DNA from: an uncultured Prevotella sp.
GTDB lineage: Bacteria > Bacteroidota > Bacteroidia > Bacteroidales > Bacteroidaceae
Assembly: GCA_900315035.1 (NCBI GenBank)
Contig: OMXO01000044.1
Location: forward strand, 1-61,510
Length of the DNA stretch: 61,510 nucleotides
Reading direction: 5' to 3'
A program made the position numbers and the translations under genes. Under the pieces are notes generated by a model. It saw only the letters and a list, made by a program, of their open reading frames with translations, had not been told where the DNA came from and did no database searches. Shown piece after piece: positions 8,227 to 17,103 of the stretch; position 1 is the first letter of the stretch, and each line of letters starts with the position of its first letter.

Positions 8227-8783
8227 GAGATGTCACCAATCGTAAAATTCTCAGGCTTCTTGCCTTTGAAGTCTTTAAAATAGAGTTTTATTTCCCGCAT
8301 GTCGGCCTCGAGGTCGCCAGAGGGAATGATCGTTTTCGTGCACTTGATGAGGCGCTTCTCGTAATCGACGCCATAGAGCAGGATAGGGATGCCAGCCTTC
8401 AGTGCTATAAAATAAAAGCCTTTCTTCCAGTCGGGAGTGGGAGAGCGTGTGCCTTCAGGTGTGATGCAGAGCTTGAACTCCTTTGCTGCCTTCGCAGTCT
8501 CGGCCATCGCATCAGTCATGCTCGAATGTTTCTGCCGATAGACGGGAATGCCACCCAGCCTACGAAACAGGATGCCGAGGGGGAAGAAGAACCACTCTTT
8601 CTTCATCAGGAAGTTGCTCTTCATCCCACACGCGCCCGCGTAAAGTTGTCCTAAGGGGAAGTCCCAGTTGCTGGTGTGTGGCGCCAGACAGATGATAAAC
8701 TTATCGGGATGGGTTTCTGTTACTTCAGCCGTCCATCCCAGATGTTTATATAAAAGCCAGTTGCAAAATCGTTGCCACATCAT
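8223..8783 (-). CDS. PlsC-like 1-acylglycerol-3-phosphate acyltransferase
   Basis: The protein has 186 aa. It carries the glycerolipid acyltransferase motifs HX4D (A-P-H-T-S-N-W-D, H36 and D41) and E-G-T-R-S (110-114), with a hydrophobic N-terminal segment consistent with membrane association. Family members transfer an acyl chain to lysophospholipids at the inner face of the cytoplasmic membrane. It is shorter than E. coli PlsC (~245 aa) and closer to the compact acyltransferases common in Bacteroidetes, so the exact acceptor lipid is uncertain. The stop overlaps the next gene's ATG by 4 nt and the gene starts 1 nt after the upstream 88-aa gene: a tight operon. Confidence 0.82.
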   Translation of the reverse strand: MMWQRFCNWLLYKHLGWTAEVTETHPDKFIICLAPHTSNWDFPLGQLYAGACGMKSNFLMKKEWFFFPLGILFRRLGGIPVYRQKHSSMTDAMAETAKAAKEFKLCITPEGTRSPTPDWKKGFYFIALKAGIPILLYGVDYEKRLIKCTKTIIPSGDLEADMREIKLYFKDFKGKKPENFTIGDIS

Positions 8784-8784
8784 G

Positions 8785-9051
8785 CTATGAAATTATCTGA
8801 TCAAGAATATCACTAGCTTGTGCAGCGAATTTGTCTTTCAAATCCTTATAGTATTCTTTGGCCTTCATGCCAGGTTCGGGATGAGAGATTCGACAGATAA
8901 AGTCGGCTTGCATCTTCACGATGGAGAAGAACACCGACTCGACATCGTCCTTATGATTTTCCGATCCGTAGAGTGAAACAGCCAAGGCTTCAGAAATTAA
9001 ATCCTCACAAATTAAGTTGATCGCTTTTTTCAATTTTCTCTTGTTTGCCAT
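8785..9051 (-). CDS. hypothetical protein, 88 aa
   Basis: A small helical protein of no recognised family, with a basic N-terminus (M-A-N-K-R-K-L-K-K) and an acidic middle. It has no signal peptide. It starts an operon with the acyltransferase and the amidase-like gene and has its own promoter-like element (-7 TATCTTTG at 9098-9105). The start is preceded by a purine-rich AAGGAGGA about 10 nt upstream, an unusually canonical Shine-Dalgarno for this phylum. Confidence 0.7.
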   Translation of the reverse strand: MANKRKLKKAINLICEDLISEALAVSLYGSENHKDDVESVFFSIVKMQADFICRISHPEPGMKAKEYYKDLKDKFAAQASDILDQIIS

Positions 9052-9097
9052 AATTAAAAATCCTCCTTATTTTATCCATATTGTCATTTTCACTGAA

Positions 9098-9128
9098 CAA
9101 AGATAGGAAAAAATTTCGAGTTATCAAC
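9098..9128 (-). promoter_or_regulatory. promoter of the 88-aa gene / acyltransferase / amidase operon
   Basis: On the minus strand the -7 box TATCTTTG (9098-9105) lies 19 nt from GTTG (9125-9128), a near match to the -33 TTTG. The transcript would have a leader of roughly 40 nt. Confidence 0.55.
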
Positions 9129-9200
9129 TCTTTCTTCCACAAAAAATATTAAAAAGGCGAAATTAGCCACTTTTCTTTCTTATTTCTAACAGATTTTGAT

Positions 9201-9208
9201 TAATTTTG
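9201..9208 (+). promoter_or_regulatory. -7 promoter box for pfp
   Basis: TAATTTTG matches TAnnTTTG and lies 44 nt before the pfp start codon. A clear -33 TTTG at the right spacing is not seen. Confidence 0.45.
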
Positions 9209-9251
9209 CACGTCAGAAACGAATTATTCATTCAAAATCAAAATTAGTAAT

Positions 9252-10889
9252 ATGGAAAAAAGTGCATTGCAAATTGCCAGAGCCGCCTATCAGCCAAAGC
9301 TGCCAAAGGCTCTTCAGGGTGCTGTAAAAATCAAAGAAGGTAAGCCCACCCAGAGTGTAGGCGATCAGGAAGAAATTCAGAAGCTGTTCCCAAACACCTA
9401 CGGTATGCCTATCGTAGAGTTCGAGCCGGCAACAGAGGCCAACCACACCAAGATGAACGTTGGTATCATCCTTTCTGGCGGTCAGGCTCCTGGCGGTCAT
9501 AACGTGATTACAGGTCTGTTCGACCAGATCAAGAAGCTGAACCCAGAAAACCGTCTCTTCGGTTTCATCCTCGGTCCTGGCGGTCTGGTTGATCACAACT
9601 ATATGGAGTTGACTCCAGAGATCATCGACGAATATCGCAATACCGGTGGTTTCGACATGATCGGTTCTGGTCGTACGAAGCTGGAGAAGATCGACCAGTT
9701 TGAGAAGGGTCTGGAGATTATCCGCGAGCTCGACATCAAGGCTATCGTGATTATCGGTGGCGACGACTCAAACACCAACGCTTGCGTGCTGGCTGAGTAC
9801 TATGCTGCTAAGAAATATGGTGTACAGGTTATCGGTTGTCCGAAGACCATCGATGGTGACCTGAAGAACGATCAGATTGAGACTTCATTCGGATTTGATA
9901 CCGCTTGTAAGACATACTCAGAACTGATTGGTAACATCGAGCGCGACTGTAACTCTGCCCGCAAATACTGGCACTTCATCAAGGTGATGGGTCGCTCGGC
10001 TTCTCATATCGCCCTCGAGTGCGCTCTGCAGACACAGCCTAATATCTGTCTGATCTCTGAGGAGATTGAGCAGAAGGCTATGAGCCTTGACGATATCGTA
10101 GAGTATATCGCAAACGCAGTAGCTCAGCGCGCTGCCGACGGTAACAACTTCGGTACCGTTATCATCCCTGAGGGTGTTATCGAGTTCATTCCCGCCATCA
10201 AGAAGCTGATTGCTCAGCTCAACGATGTGCTGGCTCTGCCTGAGGTGAAAGATATGGGTCGTACAGAGACCATCGATTTTGCAAAGGCTCACCTGACAGA
10301 AGAGAACCTCGCTGTGTTCAACAGCCTGCCTACTGGTGTTGCCCGCCAGCTGGCTCTCGATCGCGATCCTCACGGAAACGTTCAGGTATCTCTGATTGAG
10401 ACCGAGAAACTGCTCTCTACGATGGTTGCCCAGAAGCTCGAGAAGATGAAGAAGGAAGGCAAGTACTCAGGTAAGTTCGGTACCCAGCACCACTTCTTCG
10501 GATACGAGGGACGTTGCGCTGCTCCTTCAAACTTCGATGCCGACTACTGCTATGCTCTCGGTACATCAGCCGCTCAGCTGATTGCTAACGGCAAGACTGG
10601 CTATATGGCCATCGTTAAGAACACAACCGCTCCTGCTGACCAGTGGATCGCTGGTGGTGTGCCCATCACGATGATGATGAACATGGAGAAGCGTGCAGGC
10701 GAGATGAAGCCCGTTATCCGCAAGGCTCTCGTTGAGCTCGACGGTGCTCCCTTCAAGGAGTTCGCTGCTCATCGCGACGAGTGGGCTCGTAAGACCGCTT
10801 ACGTATATCCTGGTCCTATCCAGTACTGGGGACCCACAGAGGTTTGTGACCAGCCTACGAAGACCCTGGCTCTTGAGCAGAGTAAATAA
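9252..10889 (+). CDS. pfp: diphosphate--fructose-6-phosphate 1-phosphotransferase (PPi-dependent phosphofructokinase)
   Basis: The protein has 545 aa, the length of the long PPi-PFK class. It interconverts fructose 6-phosphate and fructose 1,6-bisphosphate using pyrophosphate, a reversible glycolytic step in the cytoplasm. Visible motifs are [10 protein letters not shown] (75-84), G-G-D-D-S-N (169-174; the second Asp is the residue that excludes ATP in the PPi class), P-K-T-I-D-G-D (197-203, catalytic Asp) and M-G-R-S-A-S-H (substrate binding). Strongly biased codon use suggests high expression. The stop codon shares its last base with the start of the GH25 gene (TAATG), so the two are probably translationally coupled. 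Confidence 0.95.
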   Translation: MEKSALQIARAAYQPKLPKALQGAVKIKEGKPTQSVGDQEEIQKLFPNTYGMPIVEFEPATEANHTKMNVGIILSGGQAPGGHNVITGLFDQIKKLNPENRLFGFILGPGGLVDHNYMELTPEIIDEYRNTGGFDMIGSGRTKLEKIDQFEKGLEIIRELDIKAIVIIGGDDSNTNACVLAEYYAAKKYGVQVIGCPKTIDGDLKNDQIETSFGFDTACKTYSELIGNIERDCNSARKYWHFIKVMGRSASHIALECALQTQPNICLISEEIEQKAMSLDDIVEYIANAVAQRAADGNNFGTVIIPEGVIEFIPAIKKLIAQLNDVLALPEVKDMGRTETIDFAKAHLTEENLAVFNSLPTGVARQLALDRDPHGNVQVSLIETEKLLSTMVAQKLEKMKKEGKYSGKFGTQHHFFGYEGRCAAPSNFDADYCYALGTSAAQLIANGKTGYMAIVKNTTAPADQWIAGGVPITMMMNMEKRAGEMKPVIRKALVELDGAPFKEFAAHRDEWARKTAYVYPGPIQYWGPTEVCDQPTKTLALEQSK

Positions 10890-11788
10890 TGTCGAAGAAA
10901 AGAACTACGATTAGCCGAAAAGGAATCGGTACTACTCATACGTATCACGGCCCCGGACGCAGAAAACGTCCTGGCGTCGTGATACGTCTTCTTCGGAAGA
11001 TTCCCTCCTGGGGATGGTGGATGGGCGGTGCAGCGATTGTCATCTGTTATATCTGGTTCTTCTATTACTTCTTTGTTGGTCCCTTCGGCTTCCGTTGGCG
11101 CGCGCTCTATGGTACGGTGAACTATCCCGACGGCTACGAGATTCACGGTATCGACATCTCGCACCATCAAGGTCGTATCGACTGGGATGAACTCAAGGAT
11201 AACGGCAGCATTAACGACTGTCCGATCCGTTTCATCATGATCAAGGCTACCGAGGGCTCGACTCAGACCGACCAGAACTTCAAAGACAACTTCTATCAGG
11301 CACGAGAACACGGGTTTACGCGTGGTGCCTATCACTTCTATAGTGTTCATACGCCTTCATATCAGCAGGCCGCCCATTTTATGAAGACCGTCAAGTTGGA
11401 GAATGGTGATTTGCCTCCTGTGCTCGATGTGGAGCATAAGCCCAAGAACCAGACCGACTCTGAGTTTAAGACTTCCGTGAAGCTCTGGCTTGAACTGGTG
11501 GAGAAACACTATAAGGTGAAACCAATCATCTATACCTATTTTAAGTTTAAGATGCGTTATCTGAACGACTCCATCTTCAATGAATATCCCTACTGGATAG
11601 CGCATTATTACGTCGATTCCCTGGAATATAAAGGCCCATGGAAATTCTGGCAGCATACCGATGTAGGCCGTCTGCCGGGCATCAAGGGAAATGTGGACTT
11701 CAATATCTACAATGGTTCCTATTATGACCTTCGCCAGATGACGATCGGTTCACAAGAAACCATTGGAGAAAAAGCCTATAACGAATAG
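10889..11788 (+). CDS. membrane-anchored GH25 muramidase (lysozyme family)
   Basis: The protein has 299 aa: a basic cytoplasmic tail (1-40), one transmembrane segment (about 43-64), then a GH25 domain. Key motifs are G-I-D-I-S-H-H-Q-G (87-95, catalytic Asp region), I-K-A-T-E-G-S, G-A-Y-H-F-Y and V-L-D-V-E-H-K (178-184, acidic pair). The family cleaves the beta-1,4 bond between N-acetylmuramic acid and N-acetylglucosamine in peptidoglycan; here the domain would face the periplasm. It is coupled to pfp by a TAATG overlap, an odd pairing of glycolysis with wall turnover. It converges with prmA, 7 bp away. Confidence 0.88.
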   Translation: MSKKRTTISRKGIGTTHTYHGPGRRKRPGVVIRLLRKIPSWGWWMGGAAIVICYIWFFYYFFVGPFGFRWRALYGTVNYPDGYEIHGIDISHHQGRIDWDELKDNGSINDCPIRFIMIKATEGSTQTDQNFKDNFYQAREHGFTRGAYHFYSVHTPSYQQAAHFMKTVKLENGDLPPVLDVEHKPKNQTDSEFKTSVKLWLELVEKHYKVKPIIYTYFKFKMRYLNDSIFNEYPYWIAHYYVDSLEYKGPWKFWQHTDVGRLPGIKGNVDFNIYNGSYYDLRQMTIGSQETIGEKAYNE

Positions 11789-11795
11789 TCACAAG

Positions 11796-12647
11796 TCAGG
11801 CAAGGGTCAGCACTAAACAAGCCCAATTCTGATCTTCCAACTGCTTTTCGAGTTTCAACCCTAAGGTCTGTGCTTTTTCAAGGAGCAGCGGGATATCGTC
11901 GGTATAGAATCCGCTGAGGATCAGTGATGCACCAGGCGCCATCTTCTGACGGAACGAAGGCATATCGGCCAGCAGGATATTACGGTTGATGTTAGCCAGC
12001 ACCAACTGGAAAGTGCCTTCCACCTTATTTAATATAGAAGCATCGCCGAGCAGAGCGGTAAAACGATCATCGACACTGTTGATCACCGCATTGTGGCGCG
12101 CATTATCAGCCGACCATTCATCGATGTCGTAACCTACAGCCTTGCTGGCACCCAACTTCAACGCGCAGATAGAAAGGATGCCTGTACCGGTTCCGCAATC
12201 GAGCACACGCAAACCGTCCATCTTCTTGTCGAGCAAGGCAGAACAGATCATACGAGTCGTCTCATGAGTACCAGTTCCGAAAGCCAGACGGGCATCGATC
12301 TCAATAGAGATATCGGCAGGCGATTCAGGCAAATGACGTCCATCGTGAATCACCAGTCGGTTTCCGACGTTAATTGGCTCAAAACCTTCTTGTTCCCACT
12401 GCTCATTCCAGTCTTTATCCTCAGCCTCACTGATATTGTAGGAGATACTGACCTCTTCGAATGGGAAATCCTCCAAAGCCTGTTGGAGCGTGTCCACATC
12501 GAGGAACTGCTGTTGGATATAACCCTTCAAGCCCGTAGGCGTCTCTTCAAAAGTTTCAAAACCAGCCTCACCAGCCATCGCTGCCAACACATCGCTGGCA
12601 TCGGAAGAGTAGGGCGAAATCGTGAATTCTACTTCAAAATACTTCAT
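11796..12647 (-). CDS. prmA: ribosomal protein L11 methyltransferase
   Basis: The protein has 283 aa. The N-terminal L11-recognition half is followed by the PrmA signature F-G-T-G-T-H-E-T-T (123-131) and the SAM-binding loop D-C-G-T-G-T-G-I-L-S (150-159). It then shows V-L-A-N-I-N-R-N-I-L, equivalent to the N-P-P-Y-like catalytic loop of the family. The enzyme trimethylates ribosomal protein L11 in the cytoplasm. A -7-like box (12668-12675, TAATTTTG on the minus strand) lies about 20 nt upstream of the start. Confidence 0.93.
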   Translation of the reverse strand: MKYFEVEFTISPYSSDASDVLAAMAGEAGFETFEETPTGLKGYIQQQFLDVDTLQQALEDFPFEEVSISYNISEAEDKDWNEQWEQEGFEPINVGNRLVIHDGRHLPESPADISIEIDARLAFGTGTHETTRMICSALLDKKMDGLRVLDCGTGTGILSICALKLGASKAVGYDIDEWSADNARHNAVINSVDDRFTALLGDASILNKVEGTFQLVLANINRNILLADMPSFRQKMAPGASLILSGFYTDDIPLLLEKAQTLGLKLEKQLEDQNWACLVLTLA

Positions 12648-12716
12648 AAAGTTGTTAATTTTTACCGCAAAATTACAAAAAATAGGGAAAATCCTACTAT
12701 AAGTTAGGGTTTTTCC

Positions 12717-12747
12717 CTAAATTTGCACTAAAATTGGTTGTAAATTT
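12717..12747 (+). promoter_or_regulatory. tandem -7 boxes before the aromatic-rich exported protein
   Basis: Two copies of TAAATTTG (12717-12724 and 12740-12747), both exact TAnnTTTG matches, lie 23 nt apart upstream of the start at 12766. An inverted repeat of about 10 bp (TAGGGAAAA with TTTTCCCTA, about 12683-12719) sits immediately before the first box. Confidence 0.45.
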
Positions 12748-12765
12748 GCAACGTGAATCATTAAA

Positions 12766-13740
12766 ATGACGAATAAGATGAAAAAACTGTTATTGATTTC
12801 CATGCTTGCCGGAGCACTGCCGATGGCACTGATGGCTCAGGATGACGATCTCTACTTTACGCCTAAGAAGAGAGTTGTAGTAGAGACTTCTAATGACCGC
12901 TATGGCATGCCTAAGGATACTTATTACAGTGGCAGTGACCGTAGTGTTGATGAATATAATCGCAGAATGAAGAGTCAGGTTGAAGCGCTTGATGGCGATT
13001 CTGCGAAGAGTGATATCATCAGTTTCGATGGTGAGAAAGGCGTATATCCCGACTCTACATTGTCGAAAGACGACTACAAGTACACCAAGCGTATGAGTCG
13101 TTTTGATGATTACCGACTCTCCGACAATGCCGCTTTCTGGGCTGGCTATCATGCAGGCGTCAACGACTGGGGTTGGCATTCTCCTTGGTACTATACCCGT
13201 TATGGCTGGTATGATCCTTGGTTTGATCCCTGGTTCGATCCCTGGTATTATAGCGCTTGGTACGATCCTTGGTACTACGGCTATGCTGGCTGGTATTCAC
13301 CTTGGTATTACAACTCTCGCTGGTATTGGGGCTGGCGTCCATACTATTCTTATCCCCGTTATGTTGTTGTAGCTGGTGGCGGTGGCCGTAGTCATAGTGG
13401 CTATATCGGCACAGGCACGCTGCGTCGCGACGGTACCCACTATAGCTATCGTGGCAGTCTGAGAGGGAGCGTTGCTGGCAATAGCAGTCGTATGAGCAGC
13501 ATGCGAGACCGTGCCCGTCAGATGGGCGGTTCACGAACCTATAGCAGCGGTAACTATCAGCGCAGTCGTAGCGGTAATTTCAGCGGCTATCGTGGCAGTT
13601 CGAGCAATTCTACCTTCAGCGGCAGTCGTAGCAGTGGTGGCAGTTTCGGAGGTAGTCGCGGTGGCGGCGGTGGCTTCAGTGGCGGTCATAGCGGCGGCGG
13701 AGGTCGTAGCGGCGGTGGTGGCCTCGGTGGAAGAAGGTGA
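12766..13740 (+). CDS. exported hypothetical protein with Trp/Tyr-rich repeat and Gly/Ser-rich tail
   Basis: The protein has 324 aa. A signal peptide (about residues 1-24, cleaved near A-L-M-A-Q-D) is followed by an ordinary polar region (25-125). A strikingly aromatic segment (about 128-190) is built from D-P-W-F, D-P-W-Y-Y and S-P-W-Y-Y units. The C-terminal ~120 residues are rich in Gly, Ser and Arg with GGGG runs. No domain is recognised. Such composition is typical of disordered exported proteins. An alternative start five codons later (M-K-K-L-L) gives an equally good signal peptide. Downstream is a FadL-type outer membrane protein gene. Confidence 0.7.
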   Translation: MTNKMKKLLLISMLAGALPMALMAQDDDLYFTPKKRVVVETSNDRYGMPKDTYYSGSDRSVDEYNRRMKSQVEALDGDSAKSDIISFDGEKGVYPDSTLSKDDYKYTKRMSRFDDYRLSDNAAFWAGYHAGVNDWGWHSPWYYTRYGWYDPWFDPWFDPWYYSAWYDPWYYGYAGWYSPWYYNSRWYWGWRPYYSYPRYVVVAGGGGRSHSGYIGTGTLRRDGTHYSYRGSLRGSVAGNSSRMSSMRDRARQMGGSRTYSSGNYQRSRSGNFSGYRGSSSNSTFSGSRSSGGSFGGSRGGGGGFSGGHSGGGGRSGGGGLGGRR

Positions 13741-13744
13741 TTAC

Positions 13745-13765
13745 CATTGAACATTGACCATTAAT
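13745..13765. repeat. tandem heptamer array, CATTGAA type x3
   Basis: Three 7-bp units (CATTGAA, CATTGAC, CATTAAT) lie directly after the stop of the aromatic-rich protein gene. A further degenerate unit may follow. This is a different heptamer sequence from the TTTGAGG and TTACCTC families but has the same period. Confidence 0.7.
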
Positions 13766-13790
13766 GAACATATTTATAGACGATAGGATT

Positions 13791-15380
13791 ATGATGAAAA
13801 AGTTATATATAGCAGCATTCTCGATGGCAGTAAGTCTGCCAATCGCTGCACAGGATACTTACGAGAGCGCCCGACTTCTGGGTAGCGATCTGAACGGTAC
13901 AGCCCGCTATGTGGCTATGGGTGGCGCGATGGACGCTCTGGGTGCAGATATCTCTACGATCTCTTCCAACCCGGCAGGTATCGGACTCTTCCGTCACTCT
14001 AATGCCAGCGTGAGCCTGGGTTTCGTTACCCAACAGGATGCCCGTGAGTTCGACGGAAAGAAGAAGACGACGATGAGTTTCGATCAGGCAGGATTCGTTT
14101 ATTCCACCCGTCTGAGTCGCACCTCATTCGTTAACTTCGCCTTTAATTTTCACAAGAGTCGTAACTTCAACCAGATTCTCTCGGCTGCCAATTCGTTGAA
14201 AGAATGTTCGCAGAACGGGCTAACCTACGATAAAGCCCTCGAGAACATCTACTATTTCGATACCAACCGACAGGATGAGGCCATCGGCTATTATTCACCT
14301 GGTGAAGTATCGTGGGCTTACAGCCAGAGCGACTATATCAATGCCAACGTGCTGATGGCCAATGTGGAAAAGCATCTGGCAGACAAGTCGGCCGACTGGA
14401 TATATTATAATGATGCCAACGCCTATACGTTCGATCGTGCTCATCGCGGTTGGATCAACAACTTCGACTTCAACATCAGTGGTAATGTGAACGACCGCTT
14501 CTACTGGGGTTTTACAGTGGGTGTGAAAGATGTGCGCTATCGCGGTTATAGCGAATACGGAGAATCCCTTGTCAATTTGGTCGATCAGCCTGTGGGTTCT
14601 GTCGTAACAGGCGATGAGCGTAAGATCACTGGTACAGGTCTCGATGTCACAGCGGGTGTTATCATTCGCCCCATCGAAGATTCTCCCTTCCGTTTCGGTT
14701 TCTCTATCGCAACGCCGACTTGGTACGACCTCACTTCAAAGAATGATACTCATATGATGAACAACAGCGAGGTTGGTTATTGGGATAAAGGTCATTCGAG
14801 CAACGATTACGACTTCAAGTTCTATACACCTTGGAAGTTCGGAGTGAGCCTCGGACATACCATTGGCAATCAGGTGGCTCTGGGCCTCGGCTATGAGTAT
14901 TCCGATTTCAGCACTGCGACCAATCGCGTGAACAAGGGCGACACTTACTGGTACGAAGATTATGGTTACTCACCTTCTTACACAGACGAGGCGATGAAAC
15001 GCAATACAGAGAAATCGCTGAAAGGTGTTCACACTCTGAAAGCTGGTGTAGAGGTCAAACCTATCCCCGAGTTCGCTGTACGCGTAGGCTATAACTATCT
15101 GTCGTCACCTTATGAAGAGAACGGTGTGCGCGATATGCGTCTCGAGTCGCCAGGTGTGGCTTATTCATCTACGACCGACTATGTGAATTGGAAAGATACC
15201 CATCGCTTCACCTGTGGTGTCGGCGTTAAGTTGAATGCAGTGAATATCGACCTCGCTTATCAGTATAGTGGCACTAAGGGCGACTTCCATCCGTTCCAGC
15301 CTTATGAGGGTAACACGGGTGTAACCGAAGTGAAGAATTATCGCCATCAGGTGCTTCTCACGCTGGGCTACACATTCTAA
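13791..15380 (+). CDS. OmpP1/FadL-family outer membrane transport protein
   Basis: The protein has 529 aa from the M-M-K-K-L-Y start at 13791, chosen because it begins a clean signal peptide (cleaved after P-I-A-A). A longer frame from 13764 begins inside the heptamer array. The mature N-terminus (Y-E-S-A-R and G-T-A-R-Y-V-A-M-G-G-A-M-D-A-L-G-A-D-I, then S-N-P-A-G-I-G) matches the plug region of FadL/OmpP1 barrels. The rest alternates short hydrophobic strands and ends in aromatic Phe (L-G-Y-T-F), as expected for a beta-barrel. The family moves hydrophobic compounds across the outer membrane; the substrate here is unknown. Confidence 0.82.
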   Translation: MMKKLYIAAFSMAVSLPIAAQDTYESARLLGSDLNGTARYVAMGGAMDALGADISTISSNPAGIGLFRHSNASVSLGFVTQQDAREFDGKKKTTMSFDQAGFVYSTRLSRTSFVNFAFNFHKSRNFNQILSAANSLKECSQNGLTYDKALENIYYFDTNRQDEAIGYYSPGEVSWAYSQSDYINANVLMANVEKHLADKSADWIYYNDANAYTFDRAHRGWINNFDFNISGNVNDRFYWGFTVGVKDVRYRGYSEYGESLVNLVDQPVGSVVTGDERKITGTGLDVTAGVIIRPIEDSPFRFGFSIATPTWYDLTSKNDTHMMNNSEVGYWDKGHSSNDYDFKFYTPWKFGVSLGHTIGNQVALGLGYEYSDFSTATNRVNKGDTYWYEDYGYSPSYTDEAMKRNTEKSLKGVHTLKAGVEVKPIPEFAVRVGYNYLSSPYEENGVRDMRLESPGVAYSSTTDYVNWKDTHRFTCGVGVKLNAVNIDLAYQYSGTKGDFHPFQPYEGNTGVTEVKNYRHQVLLTLGYTF

Positions 15381-15399
15381 GTGCAACTTTTATGAATAT

Positions 15400-15436
15400 A
15401 AATGCGGCTTTATGCAATTAAGGTCGCATTTTTTTG
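15400..15436 (+). terminator. terminator of the FadL-type gene
   Basis: An AAATGCG/CGCATTT stem (15400-15406 with 15425-15431) is followed by a T-run ending at 15435. The T-run also supplies the -33 box of the iorA promoter. Confidence 0.6.
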
Positions 15437-15464
15437 TTTATTCAACCGAAAAGTCGTACCTTTG
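15433..15464 (+). promoter_or_regulatory. iorA promoter
   Basis: -33 TTTG (15433-15436), 20-nt spacer, -7 TACCTTTG (15457-15464): an exact Bacteroidetes promoter 28 nt before the iorA ATG. Confidence 0.8.
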
Positions 15465-15492
15465 CGCAAATTAATTCTAAACCGAACAGTAT

Positions 15493-17103
15493 ATGAAGAA
15501 ACTTTTATTGGGCGACGAGGCGATAGCCCAGGGTGCAATCGATGCAGGCCTGAGTGGTGTTTATGCCTATCCCGGTACTCCTTCTACAGAGATTACCGAG
15601 TATATCCAGGAGTCGCCCGTAGCCAAAGAGAGAAACATTCATCGTCGTTGGTCAACGAACGAAAAGACGGCTATGGAGGCAGCGCTCGGCATGTCGTATA
15701 TGGGCAAGCGTGCGCTGGTGTGTATGAAGCATGTTGGTCTGAACGTCTGTGCCGACCCGTTTGTCAATTCTGCTATGACGGGTACGAATGGCGGACTGAT
15801 CGTTCTCGTAGCAGACGACCCCTCGATGCATTCATCACAAGACGAGCAAGACAGCCGATTCTATGCCAAGTTTGCCATGATTCCTACCTTGGAACCCAGC
15901 AATCAGCAGGAGGCTTACGATATGATGGGCGAGGCGTTCGACCTCTCCGAGCAACTTCATCTGCCCATCCTGATGCGCGTCACAACGCGTATGGCCCATT
16001 CGCGTGCTGTCGTGGAGATCAAGGATACACCTCGCGAACAGAACGAACTCAACTACGATGCTCAGGCTTCCAACTGGGTGCTCTTGCCCGCTTTTGCCCG
16101 CAAGCGCAATATCGTGGTAACAGGTCAGCAGCCTGTACTCGAGCAGATGGCGGTCGATTCTAAGTATAACCAGTATATCGATGGCGCCGACCACAAACTG
16201 GGCATCATCGCCAGCGGTATCGCCTTCAACTATCTCATGGAGTGCTATCCTGATGGTTGTCCTTATCCCGTATTGAAGATCTCGCAGTATCCGATTCCTA
16301 AGAAACTGATTCGCAGGATGACCGACGATTGTGAGTTCGTGCTGATAGCCGAAGAGGGCCAGCCTTTCATCGAGGATCAGGTGCGTGGCGTGATGCCTGG
16401 CAACGCTGTTATCAAAGGTCGTCTTACGGGCGAACTTCCCCGTACGGGCGAACTGAACCCCGACCTTCTGAAGAAGGCCTTAGGCATCGAGAGCGCAGAG
16501 AACTATGCACCGTGCGAAGATGTCACTCCGCGTCCACCTGCACTCTGTCAGGGTTGTGGTCACCGCGACGTCTATACCGCTCTCAATGAGGTGCTCCGCG
16601 AATATCCCAATGCCCGCGTGTTTGGCGATATCGGTTGCTATACGCTGGGCTTCCTGCCCCCCTATAAGGCCATCCACTCATGTGTAGATATGGGTGCCTC
16701 GATCACGATGGCAAAGGGTGCTTCCGACGCTGGTCAATGGCCCGCAGTAGCCATCATCGGCGACTCTACCTTCACCCACTCAGGTATGACTGGTCTGCTC
16801 GATGCCATCAACGAGAATGCAGACATCACCGTGATTATCTCAGACAACCTGACAACCGCGATGACGGGTGGTCAAGACTCGGCTGGTACCAATAAGTTTG
16901 AGGCTATCTGTAAAGGTCTCGGCCTCTCCGAGGATCATCTGAAGGTGGTCAATCCTATCCCCAAGAATATGCCCGAGATCACGAAGGCTATCCGCGATGA
17001 GATCAATTATCACGGTGTGAGTGTGATTATCCCGCGCCGTGAGTGTATGCAGACCTTACAGCGTCATCTGAAACAGCAAAAAGCAAAGGAGGCAAAGAAA
17101 TGA
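15493..17103 (+). CDS. iorA: indolepyruvate:ferredoxin oxidoreductase, alpha subunit
   Basis: The protein has 536 aa. It shows the pyruvate-oxidoreductase-like start (G-D-E-A-I-A-Q-G-A, Y-P-G-T-P-S-T-E-I) and, in the second half, the thiamine-diphosphate domain (C-Q-G-C-G-H-R-D-V-Y, G-D-I-G-C-Y-T-L-G, M-G-A-S-I-T-M-A-K-G, G-D-S-T-F-T-H-S-G). With IorB it oxidatively decarboxylates aryl-pyruvates from aromatic amino acids to aryl-acetyl-CoA, reducing ferredoxin. It ends soon after R-R-E-C, so the C-terminal 2x[4Fe-4S] ferredoxin domain of archaeal IorA is absent. The stop overlaps the iorB ATG (ATGA). A perfect promoter precedes it. Confidence 0.92.
   Translation: MKKLLLGDEAIAQGAIDAGLSGVYAYPGTPSTEITEYIQESPVAKERNIHRRWSTNEKTAMEAALGMSYMGKRALVCMKHVGLNVCADPFVNSAMTGTNGGLIVLVADDPSMHSSQDEQDSRFYAKFAMIPTLEPSNQQEAYDMMGEAFDLSEQLHLPILMRVTTRMAHSRAVVEIKDTPREQNELNYDAQASNWVLLPAFARKRNIVVTGQQPVLEQMAVDSKYNQYIDGADHKLGIIASGIAFNYLMECYPDGCPYPVLKISQYPIPKKLIRRMTDDCEFVLIAEEGQPFIEDQVRGVMPGNAVIKGRLTGELPRTGELNPDLLKKALGIESAENYAPCEDVTPRPPALCQGCGHRDVYTALNEVLREYPNARVFGDIGCYTLGFLPPYKAIHSCVDMGASITMAKGASDAGQWPAVAIIGDSTFTHSGMTGLLDAINENADITVIISDNLTTAMTGGQDSAGTNKFEAICKGLGLSEDHLKVVNPIPKNMPEITKAIRDEINYHGVSVIIPRRECMQTLQRHLKQQKAKEAKK

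Noticed and set aside
15402-16163. 253-codon plus-strand frame overlapping the start of iorA
   Set aside because: Out-of-frame shadow of iorA with Arg/Cys-rich nonsense translation; iorA has motifs and a promoter.
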